Assembly (NCBI GenBank): GCA_029876055.1
Contig: CM056879.1
Span: 1,426,001-1,490,000 of the forward strand
Reading direction: 5' to 3'
Source of the DNA: Madurella fahalii
Taxonomy: Eukaryota > Ascomycota > Sordariomycetes > Sordariales
Length of the DNA: 64,000 bases
Shown here: piece by piece, positions 1-9,924 of the stretch
How positions within the stretch are numbered: the first letter of the stretch is position 1
Layout of the letters: every line of letters starts with the position of its first letter
The notes under the pieces: generated by a model
The model's database searches: none
Told to the model about the DNA's origin: nothing
The model's input: the letters and a program-made list of their open reading frames with translations, nothing else
Translations under genes and position numbers: made by a program

Positions 1-714
1 TCAGCTTTAGATACGAATGACAGTCCATTACTTCCTAGCTTGAACATGTTCTATACCACTGTTTCACAGCACCCTCAGTCCGACCCAGTTGGATAGCAAT
101 CTACTACCAATCTTCTTCATATGTGGTGTAAGTGACCTTGGTGCCAAGCTCGGAGTAACGGTGTCGTGTTCGTCCTCCTAAGGCCTAGAAGGGGCTGCGC
201 TGTCTCGGACCTTGTCGGCGGGAGGTTGCCCGTCGCCGAGGCTCGTGATTATGTAAAGAGGGGGCGACGCGGTCATGAGATGCGAGTTGCCTTGTATAAT
301 GTACTGGGGTACCAGATAACGAGGTGGGCTAGGAGTGGAAACGAGGAGTCGAGAGTTCAAATCGAAGTAAGAGTGCTAGTAGACGATGTTAATAGCAAGG
401 AGGAGTCGGCTAAGGAGGGAGTACTGGCAGGATATCGTATTGCGAAGGATTGATAACCCTGGCCTTGATACCGTGTGATCTAGAGCGTCGCTGAAACTCG
501 CCTAAGACTGCTCAGCTGACAGCTGCTAGAAGAGGACGTAATACCAGATTATTATCTCTATACCAATGTATCTCTAGCGCTCGTAAAATGGCCCTCCTAT
601 ATAAAGTTATATGAAGTACCTATAGAGATCTACTCTGTTTCCAGCAAATTGAAGTACTATAATAGATATCACCCCAACTGCATCTAGAATTCGGCCCGAA
701 ATTCATATCGAAGA

Positions 715-905
715 GGTTGTAGACAATCTTGTCCTTTAGTAGAACTGCTGTAGTACCTCAAGACATTTCTCGAAGTATATAACCAGCTCCTAACTATCGT
801 ACTCATATCTATATCCTTCCTACTTTACCAGGTATTCCAGCCGCCTTTTTCGTTATTATAAGTCCAGGATCTCTTTGACCTGGAAATACTCGCTGTCTTA
901 AACTT
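715..905 (-). mobile_element. Ty3/Gypsy retrotransposon relic: chromodomain at the integrase C terminus
   Basis: Read on the minus strand, this segment translates, with several stop codons, into a recognisable chromodomain: a VKEILDL start, then KRRLEYLVK, a stop where the family has Trp, EGY, a second stop at another conserved Trp, and ELV. Chromodomains of this kind end the integrase of Ty3/Gypsy chromoviruses and are thought to steer insertion to heterochromatin. The Trp-to-TAG changes are the change RIP makes on TGG. I could not recognise integrase or reverse transcriptase upstream (higher coordinates), so only this module is called. The element is dead. Confidence 0.6.
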
Positions 906-1991
906 TCTTAGCTATAGAAGCAACTCCCGAAGGGAAGGTACGCCTCTTTAAGGAAGTTCTCTCTGCTAGTAAATTGGGCCGAAAACTTTCAGGTATATAG
1001 TATTTTCGTCCGTGATATGTATACGTGTTCTAGCTGAACTCCAGCTAGAAAGTTGTTATCTCATTTATCGTAATGCGCTTGAGGACCGCGTCATCAAATA
1101 GCTATTCCTCGAACTTCGCGAGAGGGGCTTCAACTATCTCCTTTTCCAAAGTGGAGCCCTCTGAAGTTCGTAGGCAGGGGATAGTGTACTGACTTAGGCG
1201 GCACTTCAGGCGTTAGGTTGTATACAGACGTATCTGCTGCTTAGGTGCTATTCCGCTAGTTATAGAGGCTGAAATACTAATCCTACGACGTTTATACCAT
1301 GGCAGCTGGAAGGTATTACTTCCTATAACAGAATAATAGTACTCTCTATTATCGGTATTGCAATACTGACAACCAGTATTATACTGAAGGTTAACCCAGT
1401 CTTAACTAGCAGATAGCTATACGGATAGCCTAGTACTAGCTAGCTTACAGTTGTTATTACTTTTATTGTTTGACAATCTTGATATAATTACCTGACTCTC
1501 CTACGCTTATAGCGGCTCTACAGAACCCTCCTTATCCTACTCTCCTCTGTTATCTGGAACTAGAGGATGGGTAGGGCGATAGTCCTCTTCAAAGTTAGTA
1601 TTGTAGCCTCTACTGATACTATGTGTGAGGATCAAGGATCCAAGGGTAGTAAGACCAGAGTGTCTGGGTACAAGCAGTGCACGCGCAACGTAGGAGCAGA
1701 GTGCTCGTTAGGGGTCGAGTGGTGGTCTCATTGAACTCTGCCTCCCTCCTAAGCTCTGTCTCCCGCCCTCCTTCTTATGCCCGTGACAGTATCGCTAGGG
1801 CTTACTTCTCCGCTCTGCTGCTTTGTCGTCCTCCTTGCTGGTGCGCTCTTTCGACGCTCATCTGACGCGCTATTTATGCCATTACAGCTTAGTGTCGTTG
1901 TTACTTCTGAGGCTCGTTTACGTTGCGGCTCCGAGGCTTCCGGACTATACCTCACGACAGCCCCGCTCAGCCGGTCCTCACAAGTGGAAAA

Positions 1992-2036
1992 GTGATCAAC
2001 TCGCTTATATAGTCAGCTCGCTTATAATATACGTTA
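1992..2036. repeat. Isolated terminal inverted repeat of a pogo/Fot1-like element
   Basis: About 45 bp here match the right-hand terminal repeat of the transposon at 11586-12771: the same spacing of two CTCGCTTATA units, the same ACGT end at 2034, then a TA dinucleotide at 2035-2036 that would be the target site. Sequence to the left does not look like a transposase start and I did not find the partner repeat, so this is probably a truncated or strongly diverged relic. Confidence 0.5.
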
Positions 2037-3270
2037 GCCCTTCACTCTTTTCCAGCTCAGTCGTGTATCACAAATGAGCTTATAATATCTATTAGCATAT
2101 GTATAAGAAATATAGTTAATAATTATATAAGCTACCCTTTCCTAATTAATCGAGAACCTGCTATCGCACCCACCGGGAATAGCATCCTTCCAGATCGGGT
2201 ATAGCGCTATGTCTAACCTGCATACTCGTACGGCCCAGTAGCGCCCACAGCATAAATAGAGCCGCTAGTCTCCAACGTCCCTGTTTTGTACTCTTGACAT
2301 TCTCTTTCTCTTCCTTCGCTCGTCCCCTCAGTCCCTATCCCTTCAATCATATCCGTCGGTTATCATTGCCTCTAGCCTGCACTAAATACTCATTTTACCA
2401 ATCTGTATGTATATATACCCCTCGTCCTCCCTCTTCTAACATCCTTCGTAGTTTAAGCAGTTTGAGTCTTTCTCTCTACCTCGATGTATTTCGCTGATTA
2501 CAGCTTTTAGCTCGCCTCTCAACTTCAATTCGAACTTCTTTAGCACTAGGATGATCAAGATCCAGCGTACTGTCCTTCCTCCACGATACCCACCGTATAC
2601 AGCTTTCCTAAGTTTATACTACCTACCTACTACAGTTTCTTGTTTAGTCTATAGCGTCGATCCTATATCTACCTAATAGGGCTCTAATGTAAATCTATAA
2701 CACCTACTCGTCCTGGCTACTCAGAAAATGCCGTACATATCGACTGTATCAACACAGATATTGGGAGACCTCTCCTTCTCTTACATAGTGCGTCCAAGGC
2801 GTTTCCGTTTGTATACTATATACCTCGTTAGCTACAATCAAGCTGAATATCAGTGCAATACAGCGAGGTATATAGGCTATAGGTCACGATAGGGGCAGAT
2901 TGGTATCCTAATTCGACGCCTTATTTTTTTTTCCTGATATATAGGTTATACACTACGATTCAGGCTATGGCGGGTAGGGGTAACAGGGCGGAGTTGGCAA
3001 CGCGGTTTCCGAGATATAGTCTAATTAAGACGAGTTTGGGAGACTAAGATAATAAGCTCCGAGCTATAGAGGATAGGGGAATAGGCAAGGGAACGAGGCA
3101 GATCCAAAATAACATAGCCTCTCTGATATTACCATTGGATCGCAAATTACACTCTAGGATACCGGAGTGTTAACGAAGGATCTGGTGCCTATATATAACA
3201 GACGATCCTTCCCTTCACTTTAGTAACGACGAGACAGATACAGACCTAGAAAGGAGTTGGATAGTAGTAG

Positions 3271-3454
3271 TGTTACGTGGGAAAATCAAAATATGATCAA
3301 GTTCGTTGTTGTCTATCTTGCACTGTCAAGAGTGCAGGAGCCCAGTAATATATGACAAGAATGGGCCAGTGCCCAGGAAGGTTCCAGAATTCTAGGATTA
3401 TATGACCCCTAGGATCCTGGCTGTCTAGCCCATCTAGGCTCCCACCACGTAACA
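3271..3454 (+). mobile_element. 184-bp LTR-like insertion, copy 1 (TSD AGTAG)
   Basis: The unit begins TGTTACGTGG and ends CCACGTAACA, a perfect 10-bp inverted terminal repeat with the TG...CA ends of retroviral-type LTRs. It is flanked by the direct 5-bp repeat AGTAG (3266-3270 and 3455-3459), the target duplication length usual for LTR retrotransposons. No internal retrotransposon sequence adjoins it, so it is best read as a solo LTR left by recombination. Two further full copies are at 5943-6126 and 6248-6431. A miniature inverted-repeat element with 5-bp duplications is the alternative. Confidence 0.85.
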
Positions 3455-3681
3455 AGTAGTAATGGTATACCAGGTATCTCAGTAAGATGCTACCTTATAT
3501 CAGATCGAAAATTGGGATTGCTATGAGAAAAGGAGAGTGAAAGGATAATTCGCATTGAAGGAGCGGTGTCTACGCAGCTATCGCTTCTAAGGAGGTGGTA
3601 GGTGACAGTATTGAACTCTGAACGTTCCAAAACTTCTGGCGAAGCTGGTAATTTATAGGCCCCTGACCCTAGCAGTGCCCC

Positions 3682-3715
3682 GCCTGCACCTGACACCTTC
3701 CTGCACCTGACACCT
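3682..3715 (+). repeat. Two tandem copies of a 17-bp unit
   Basis: CCTGCACCTGACACCTT occurs twice in direct succession with no mismatch. The flanks at 3460-3680 look less mutated than the rest of this block, but I found no coding capacity or element ends there. Confidence 0.8.
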
Positions 3716-3823
3716 TACTATTGGTTATACTAGGAATGAGATAACAGAGAGGAGGGGCTAGTTTATAGAGAATAGTATAGGAAGTATCGTATAAGGTATA
3801 GACGATACGTATATACTGGGAAT

Positions 3824-3966
3824 ACTATAGGTTATACGGTATCAAGTTAGGGTTATAATTCGTAGTAACGATATATTCTACAAAAGCCGTCTTTTCTAGC
3901 TGTCCCCTTTCTATCTCGGTAGTTATATAATTAGTAGAGGTACGAGAGGCCGGTAAATAGATACTC
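3824..3966 (+). repeat. Direct repeat, uninterrupted copy (empty site for the TRIM)
   Basis: This ~140-bp segment matches 4213-4340 plus 4738-4754, where the miniature LTR element is inserted. Differences are mostly transitions. At the insertion point this copy has a single GAGGC (3946-3950) where the occupied copy has GGGAC on both sides of the element, so it serves as an internal empty-site reference. What the repeat itself derives from is unknown. Confidence 0.65.
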
Positions 3967-4340
3967 TTAACTACAATATAAAGACAGGCGATCTTTATCA
4001 TCCTCGTATTGACGGCGAAGTAGATGCAGACCCTAGGAAGGTGATAGCACTAGGATAGCGGTGTATATATAATAGCTTGGTAAAAGGTCGTCTTACGATT
4101 GGTCGTTCTAGCAGGGACGACGAAAAGACTAGCTTATATAGCGAGCTAGAGGAAAGAGAGATAACGCGTCTGCATTATAGCAGCTAAGGTAATGGGGGTA
4201 ACTTTCAGCGACACTATAGATTATACTATATCAAGCTAGGGCCGTAAATCTGTTACGATACGATATCCTACTAGTACTCCCTTTTCCGGCTGACCTCTTT
4301 CTGTCTTAGCAATTACACGATTAGCAGAAGCACAAGGGAC

Positions 4341-4732
4341 TATCGCAAACTACCAACTACATTAAATACCTAAAAGGTGGAGAGCTCCACAATTGTTAGT
4401 CGTAGGATGCTAAACCTACATTTTATCTGACATACCTCCTCAGCTCTAAAGACATCCTGAGAGTTTAGAGCTAGAGATCTTTTGCCTCCTGGAGACTACC
4501 AACTCCGTTTACCTGCACCTCGTCTCGAGCTTATATAAGATCTTGGCGCTTTTCCCTAGGTAGCAGATCTGCTCTATGCAGGAATCGAACTCACGACCTT
4601 TTTAATCAGCTAGCACCAAAGAGACACTGAGACTTTTAATTGTCGCAAACTACCAACTATACTAAACACCTAAAAGGTGAGGAGCTCCACGATTGTTAAT
4701 CGTAGAATGCTAAACCTGCATTTTATCTGACA
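4341..4732 (-). mobile_element. Complete 392-bp terminal-repeat miniature element (TRIM) with tRNA-like interior
   Basis: Two 92-bp direct repeats (4341-4432 and 4641-4732) differ only by transitions and, in the better copy, have TGTC...GACA ends. They enclose 208 bp with no coding potential. The whole unit is flanked by the 5-bp direct repeat GGGAC (4336-4340 and 4733-4737), which shows that the two repeats inserted together as one element. On the minus strand a purine-rich GAGGAGGTA lies just before the 3' repeat, as a polypurine tract would. That fits the TRIM class of non-autonomous LTR retrotransposons. The interior carries a tRNA-like sequence, described separately. A tRNA SINE between repeats is the alternative, but the 5-bp duplication and the ends favour a TRIM. 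Confidence 0.8.
4577..4636 (-). other. tRNA-like sequence with a Pol III B-box inside the TRIM
   Basis: On the minus strand the interior starts with an A-box-like CTCAGTGTCTCTTTGGTGC, followed after a tRNA-like distance by GTTCGATTCC (complement of 4581-4590), a perfect B-box core. Order and spacing resemble the D arm, anticodon arm and T arm of a tRNA. Stems contain mismatches that C-to-T changes could explain, so it is not a functional tRNA gene. It may be a captured tRNA, an internal Pol III promoter, or tRNA sequence copied during minus-strand priming. Confidence 0.55.
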
Positions 4733-5748
4733 GGGACCAGTGAACCGATATCTCGTATACCCGGAGCTACATATAACGACGTATTTTACGACCGAGCATA
4801 TTCCTTACAAGCTATCGTAATTGGGCAGAATAGGCGAAGAGTTAGAAACTGAGTTCAGCTGCTGGCCAGTTCTATAGTTGAGTTCGAGTTTCCGTATACG
4901 CATATATATTTCGCTCGTTCCCCGGTACCCAAGAGTGTAAAGGCGGCTAAGTTCTACACCAAATTCTTCTAGGTATTATTCTTCCTCTAACCTCTAGCAT
5001 TCTTCTATATAACGCAGTATTACTGGCAACACTATAGCAACAATCTCCCTTGATTGCTAGATCTTTTATACTCCCCCTATAGAAGTGAATCCTAAACCTG
5101 TGAGCTGCGGTCTTCTAGCTCGGAATCCTCTCTCTTCAACCGTCTCTAGAACTCCTGTATATCCGTTACCCCCGCTATCGCTATAGGATATAGGCGGTCT
5201 ACGGTCTAGTGATACTAGGATACTTTAGAACAACCTTATCGAAATTACTAGCGATAACGAGTCTGATAACGACGGTTTCGATAATAGCCGGTCCAATAAA
5301 ATACTCGAGGTTGGTAATATTGCTAGGAGAGGTATAGCTTAGATTTCTTATCTATAAGTAGACTATAATACTGATATACCTGAAGTAGGAAACAATATCG
5401 ACGTTGTTCCTAGTACCGGTAGCAGTAGGTACATACCTTAGCCTTTACCTACGGGCTGGGTACATTCTCTAGAGTCATTATCTGTTCCTACCGCTCTGTA
5501 TACGGAGTAGGGCCAATTAGTTCCTATACCCCGCTATGAACTCGACTATATAGAGAGTTCTTATTGACAGGGTCTCGAGTATCCCATGTCGGAAACACGG
5601 CACCTCTGAATCTTGGGAAATGACAGTTGAGGATTTTATGTGTGTTGTCTTGATTCTGTTGATTGTCCCTGTGTCCTCCTTCTGTCCCGTCTATCTTTGC
5701 TGGAGAGTTTGCTCCTTTTATAGACGAGATACGCGTACAGGATGACGT

Positions 5749-5822
5749 CCGTACAGTGGCGCAGTTAGCTGCCAGTCTTCCTTAGCTTAATAGAGTACAT
5801 GGGTTTGGCTCCCACACTAGAT
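5749..5822 (+). repeat. tRNA-like segment, possible SINE head
   Basis: An A-box-like TGGCGCAGTTAG (from 5757) and a B-box-like GGGTTTGGCTCC (from 5801) are 44 bp apart, the spacing found in tRNA genes. The putative T arm pairs at four of five positions around a TTTGGCT loop. The sequence after it is rich in GATCCT words (about 5821-5860), as in SINE tails with simple repeats. No second copy and no target duplication were found, so this stays tentative. Confidence 0.35.
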
Positions 5823-5942
5823 CCTGTGATCCTGATCCTTTGACACATGATCCTTTTGACAGTAAGAATGCCTAGGCATAGTGGAAATAGTAGCAAAGAA
5901 TTATAATAGAGATATTTTAATAGATTACAATTAATCTAACTG

Positions 5943-6126
5943 TGTTACGTAGTAGGAGCCCAGATGGGCTAGATCGCTAGGATCGTAGAGATCATGTGAT
6001 TACAGGATTCTGGAACTTTCTCTAGGTACTAGCCCATTCCTGTCATATATTACTAAGCTCCCGCACTCTTTGCAGTGCAAGATAAACAACAACAAATTTG
6101 ATCTCCTTTTTATTTCCCATGCAACA
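5943..6126 (-). mobile_element. 184-bp LTR-like insertion, copy 2, inverted (TSD AACTG)
   Basis: This is the reverse complement of the unit at 3271-3454 and has the same length. It is bounded by TGTTACGT and GCAACA on the plus strand and flanked by AACTG at 5938-5942 and 6127-6131. It carries more transitions than the other two copies, so it is probably the oldest insertion. It lies 121 bp from copy 3 in the opposite orientation. Confidence 0.85.
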
Positions 6127-6210
6127 AACTGCCTACAATAGATTTAAGCAATATAAGCGTTTCTAGGCGATTTTAGCTAGTTTCGTCCTACGGGCTCAAC
6201 TAGAGAGGTA

Positions 6211-6741
6211 TATTGGAATAAGGACTATCGTCGTAAATAAGCAACCCTGTTATGTAGGAAAATCAAAATAAGATCAAGTTCGTTGTTGTCTATCTTGCAC
6301 TGTCAAGAGTGTGGGAGTCCAGTAATATATGACAAGAATGGGCCAGTGCCCAGGAAGGTTCCAGAATCCTGGGATCACATGACCCCTGGGATCCTAGCCA
6401 TCTGGCCCATCTGGGCTCCCACCACGTAACAAACCCACTTTATATAGCTGGGAGCACCTGCCAACAGGTATCGAATCATATGATAGATGCATCTAGGGGG
6501 CCATCTTCCTAAGCTCTCTGCTTCCTAAGCGATATCTACAATATAATCACACAACAACAGGGTGACTGCCCAGCACATTAAGGAAGACCTTCTAGAGGTG
6601 TAGATCTGTGCCCAACGAGTCTAATTGATCAAGTGGGTACCACAGACTGTAGCACCCGTTATATAATCTGACACCTGTCGGCAGGTGCTCCCAGCTGTAC
6701 GAAGTGGGTTGCTCATTTACGACGACAGTCCTCATTTCCAA
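6211..6741. repeat. Inverted repeat, left arm split by an LTR insertion
   Basis: The left arm (6211-6247 joined to 6437-6482) is the reverse complement of 6663-6741; both contain CTGGGAGCACCTGCC and a TCGTCGTAAAT block. The right arm lies in an 85-codon minus-strand open frame at 6592-6849 that I do not recognise. Better base quality in the right arm suggests that it has suffered less RIP. Its parent element is unknown. Confidence 0.65.
6248..6431 (+). mobile_element. 184-bp LTR-like insertion, copy 3 (TSD AACCC)
   Basis: Third copy of the 184-bp unit, flanked by AACCC at 6243-6247 and 6432-6436. Internal differences from copy 1 are mainly CTGG versus CTAG, the RIP direction. The insertion interrupts one arm of an older inverted repeat. 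The uninterrupted arm at 6663-6741 reads straight through with a single AACCC, which confirms both the element boundaries and the duplication. Confidence 0.88.
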
Positions 6742-7100
6742 CAGATCCTGATGATGTATAGGTGTTGCCAATACTTTCGTCAATACTCTGTAGAATGGAA
6801 TCTTTAATGAGGGCAAATCTTGTGATAGCTGATTGATGGCTCTGTCCATTGACGGCCTGTCGACGACTAACTAATCTATGTTTCCACTTATGACTAATCC
6901 ATAGTCATGCCATCTCCCGTATCAGTCAAGCTAGATGTTGTCGGGAGAGCAGAGAATTTTTCTCAAGCGAGCAGGTCGTTGTGGCCCAATCGTTGTAGAG
7001 GTAGGTCATGTGACAAAGCCTTCAGAAAGAAGTCTGTAGACATTGCGAATATTTTGGCCTCTTATGTGATTTTAAGGGACACCGAGAGGCGTCTGCCAAT

Positions 7101-8135
7101 ACATACTAATTTACGTTCAAAAATTTAGTGTCAACCAGAGGTAGCTGCAGAGACGCGTCTAGATCGCCCCATCGTGTAAGCCTCAGAATCCAAACGGGCA
7201 AGGCTGGGGAAACGAAACCGGAATCGGCCCCGACCAGGACGAATGCGCATCACCAGGCCGGGACCTCACCTTTACCGGTGAGGGGACGGGTCATGACACC
7301 CTTCGTTCCGATTCGTGGTTAGCATTGCGCCCCGACAAAGGCGTGCGGCATATTCCGTGAGAGAGCGCAAAAAAGAATTTGCAGGGGTTACGGAGTCCCC
7401 CCTGGAAGCACACAACATGGCCCGGAGGGAGGCAGCAAAGTCGATAACTGGCCAAGGAGAGCTGACTTCCAAGATAGTCTGGGTGAAATAGCTCCCATGG
7501 CAGGCAATTTGGACGGTAAGATTGAGATGCTATCAAAGTCGATGGCGTTGGCGCAAGTCCGGGAGAGAATCCCGTCTTTTCTCGGGGATGAGTAGTGAAG
7601 AACGGTGGGGACAAGGTTCGTGCTTGGGATGCTCCCCGGTTCTAATTAACGTCTGGGTGCACAGACAGCGGTGTGCATCCGCAATTAAGCTTGTTTCCAT
7701 TGCCGGTTCCAGACTTACTGGGTTGGCGGAGACGACAATATGCACTCCACACACTAGCGTAGAAAATTCAGTGCCGACGATCCTCTTAGCCCATGTCTAA
7801 CCCTCCAGGGCTTGAGCACGTTTCCTTGGGGAGGCGCTCAAGATGCGTCGCTCATGTCTGTTCATGCCCGACGGCTGTAAACAGCCCTTGCAGTTGCCGG
7901 GAGGTTTTGGACTAGGCGCGAGCACGGTGTGAATTGCGAGTCAGGTCCACTTGATGGCTTTCGCCACCTCATTCCATTCTTCCCAACTGGTCAGCCAAAT
8001 CTTTGCGTCGCTGACTGTTTTGCGTCTGTTAAGAGTAACCCATCATGGCCCATCTGCGTGCAATGCTTCTTGCGCGAGGTCGCCAATCTCCCTGTGTCTC
8101 TCCGTTCTTGGGGCTCTGTCCCGCTCACTCCCACC
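7101..8135. other. Boundary between repeat block and genes; no gene seen
   Basis: Base composition changes here from AT-rich RIP sequence to ordinary sequence. Short open frames on both strands (7128-7800) show no domain, start context or splice pattern that I can support. The last few hundred bases before 8136 should hold the promoter and 5' leader of the receptor gene. Confidence 0.5.
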
Positions 8136-9510
8136 ATGGCAGCCGAAACCACCGCCCCTCGCATTATCCACTCTCTGTGGGTAATGTCAGCCGTTTCGCT
8201 AATCTTGATGGGCCTACGATTTCTGTGTAAGCGGAGATATGGGAAACAGTTCGGCCTCGACGATATGATCCTCTTTGTATCGTGGGTAGGTGCCAGCTCC
8301 CAAGCAACGAAGCGTTTCTGTCCTTGCCTTAACCATGCTCATCAACAGATTTGCCTGCTGCTGTACGCAGTCTTGACCATCGCATCAACCATGCATGGCA
8401 TTGGCAACCACATGACCGACATTCCTCTCCATGACTTCAAGGCAGCTGTCAAGTTACTTTATGCCGGGGAGTTTTTCGCCATTATCGCAGTCGCCGTTAG
8501 CAAGTCATCCTTTGCCGTTACACTTCTCCGCCTGGCAACCTCGCCTTGGCAACGATACGCGCTGTGGTACATTATCGGTTCCGTCAACGTGTTCATGTGG
8601 CTCTGCGGCCTGTTTCAGTACATACAATGCTCTCCTGTCAACAAACTGTGGGATCTCGATGTCCCCGGCACCTGCTGGGACCCTATGATCCAAGTACGAT
8701 ACGCAATATTCGCTGGCTGTACGTTTCACCCTGCCCTCGCCCAACTTTTCTGGTCAAATTGAGCAAGACTCAACAACTATGGCGCAACCACAGCATACTC
8801 AGCCGCAATGGACTTTGCGCTGGCTCTAGTCCCCTGGGTTCTCATGTGGAATATCCAAATGGACAGACGGGAAAAACTCGGAGTCGCGGTCGCTATGAGC
8901 TTGGGCATCTTGTAAGTCCCCTTGCCACCCGTTTGCATTCGTACACTAACACGGAGACACGACGGCAGGGCTGGAATAGCGGCCATCATCAAGACATCAT
9001 ACCTAAATGACATTGCCCGTTCAACGGACTTTACCTGTGAGTATCATACAACTGTGGTCCCGCATCTCATTTTGTGCTAATAGTACTAACAACGCGGTAG
9101 ACATGGCCGCGAATCTTCTCATCTGGGCTGGCTGTGAAACGGCCGTGACGATCATGGGGGCTTCGATTCCTTACTACAGACTTGCCTTTAGGGATATCGC
9201 TAAGAGGACGAAATCGCGACATCAACAGAGCGGCTACAAGCTAAGTGAAACCAGCGGGGCACGGCGTCTAGCATCCAAGAGAAACCATGGTACTCGGGCG
9301 TCACAGCCTCGGACTGGCTGCACGGTGGTTGTGGAATCTGCCCGGCAAAACTGGGACAACTGGAGCGACAAAGAACTCGTAAAGGACGCCAAAGAGCCGG
9401 GGAAAGCAGCCATTTTGCAGACCAAAAAGATCACGGTCAACTACGAAGACGGCGATGCGGAAAGCCAAAGGTCGGACTGCGGGACATTTGGGGGAAATAA
9501 ATCCTGTTAA
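8136..9510 (+). CDS. PTH11-like/SAT4-family seven-helix membrane protein (fungal rhodopsin-like domain)
   Basis: Predicted 371-residue integral membrane protein. Exons: 8136-8285, 8349-8718, 8794-8911, 8969-9036, 9101-9510; all junctions are GT-AG and keep frame. Start chosen at CACCATGG, just before the first hydrophobic helix. Family landmarks in order: FGLDDM at the end of helix 1, HGIGNH after helix 2, SKSSFAVTLLRL in helix 3, CSPVNKLWD and GTCWD in the extracellular loop, AYSAAMDFALALVPW-like helix 5, KTSYL and IWAGCETAVTIMGASIPYYR in helix 7, then a ~110-residue charged cytoplasmic tail. In fungi such proteins include the surface-sensing receptor PTH11 and many orphan paralogues. No CFEM domain is present, so the ligand and role are unknown. 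It is the first intact gene next to the repeat block. Confidence 0.85.
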
Positions 9511-9924
9511 CTACCGGTCATGTCACTGCACTTATCCCTTCAGAATAAATCTCTTTCAAGGAGCGCTTATTGTGGAGCGCGGAAGTTAGCGAATGATAGG
9601 ACAATACTTCATCTATTCTACACTTGTACTTCACCCGACACTCTTGCCTACTGGAAAATTGCACTCCGGCACCCATTAATCCCACTTGTCCGTTGATGAA
9701 GAGGGTTCTCCGCTGAACACCCAATCAAAATTCTGCGCAGGGTCCATGATCAACATGCGTTCATCTCGAATATACTTCAAGCATACATTCCAGTTGCCCA
9801 CCATTTGCTGATGACCTCCTGTTACCTGAATTCAGTTTCCAGGACTACTTATCATACCGTATCCCTGCCCCTATTCTCCAACATGTATCCATTCCCCATA
9901 CTGTGGCCATCAGCAACCTGCAGG
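9511..9924. other. Convergent intergenic region
   Basis: This stretch separates the 3' ends of the receptor gene (plus) and the dead phosphatase (minus). I see no coding sequence or repeat. Confidence 0.5.

Larger units (their letters stand above)
1..7100. repeat. RIP-degraded, gene-free repeat block
   Basis: This AT-rich stretch is dense in TAG, CTAG and TATA words and has no long credible open frame. Repeat copies inside it differ almost only by C/T and G/A transitions, many in the CA-to-TA (or TG-to-TA) context that RIP prefers. It holds the chromodomain relic, LTR insertions, TRIM and SINE-like unit listed separately. Between those, in particular at 1-700, 920-1990, 2040-3270, 4760-5740 and 6850-7100, I see only degraded repeat sequence that I cannot assign. 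Composition was judged by eye, not computed. Confidence 0.85.

Noticed and set aside
166..2497. Several 60-95 codon frames in the first 2.5 kb
   Set aside because: They lie in RIP-degraded repeat sequence, lack splice sites and family signal, and are at the length expected by chance.
4577..4636. A functional tRNA gene on the minus strand
   Set aside because: The B-box is perfect, but acceptor and T stems do not pair and the sequence is enclosed in a mobile element.
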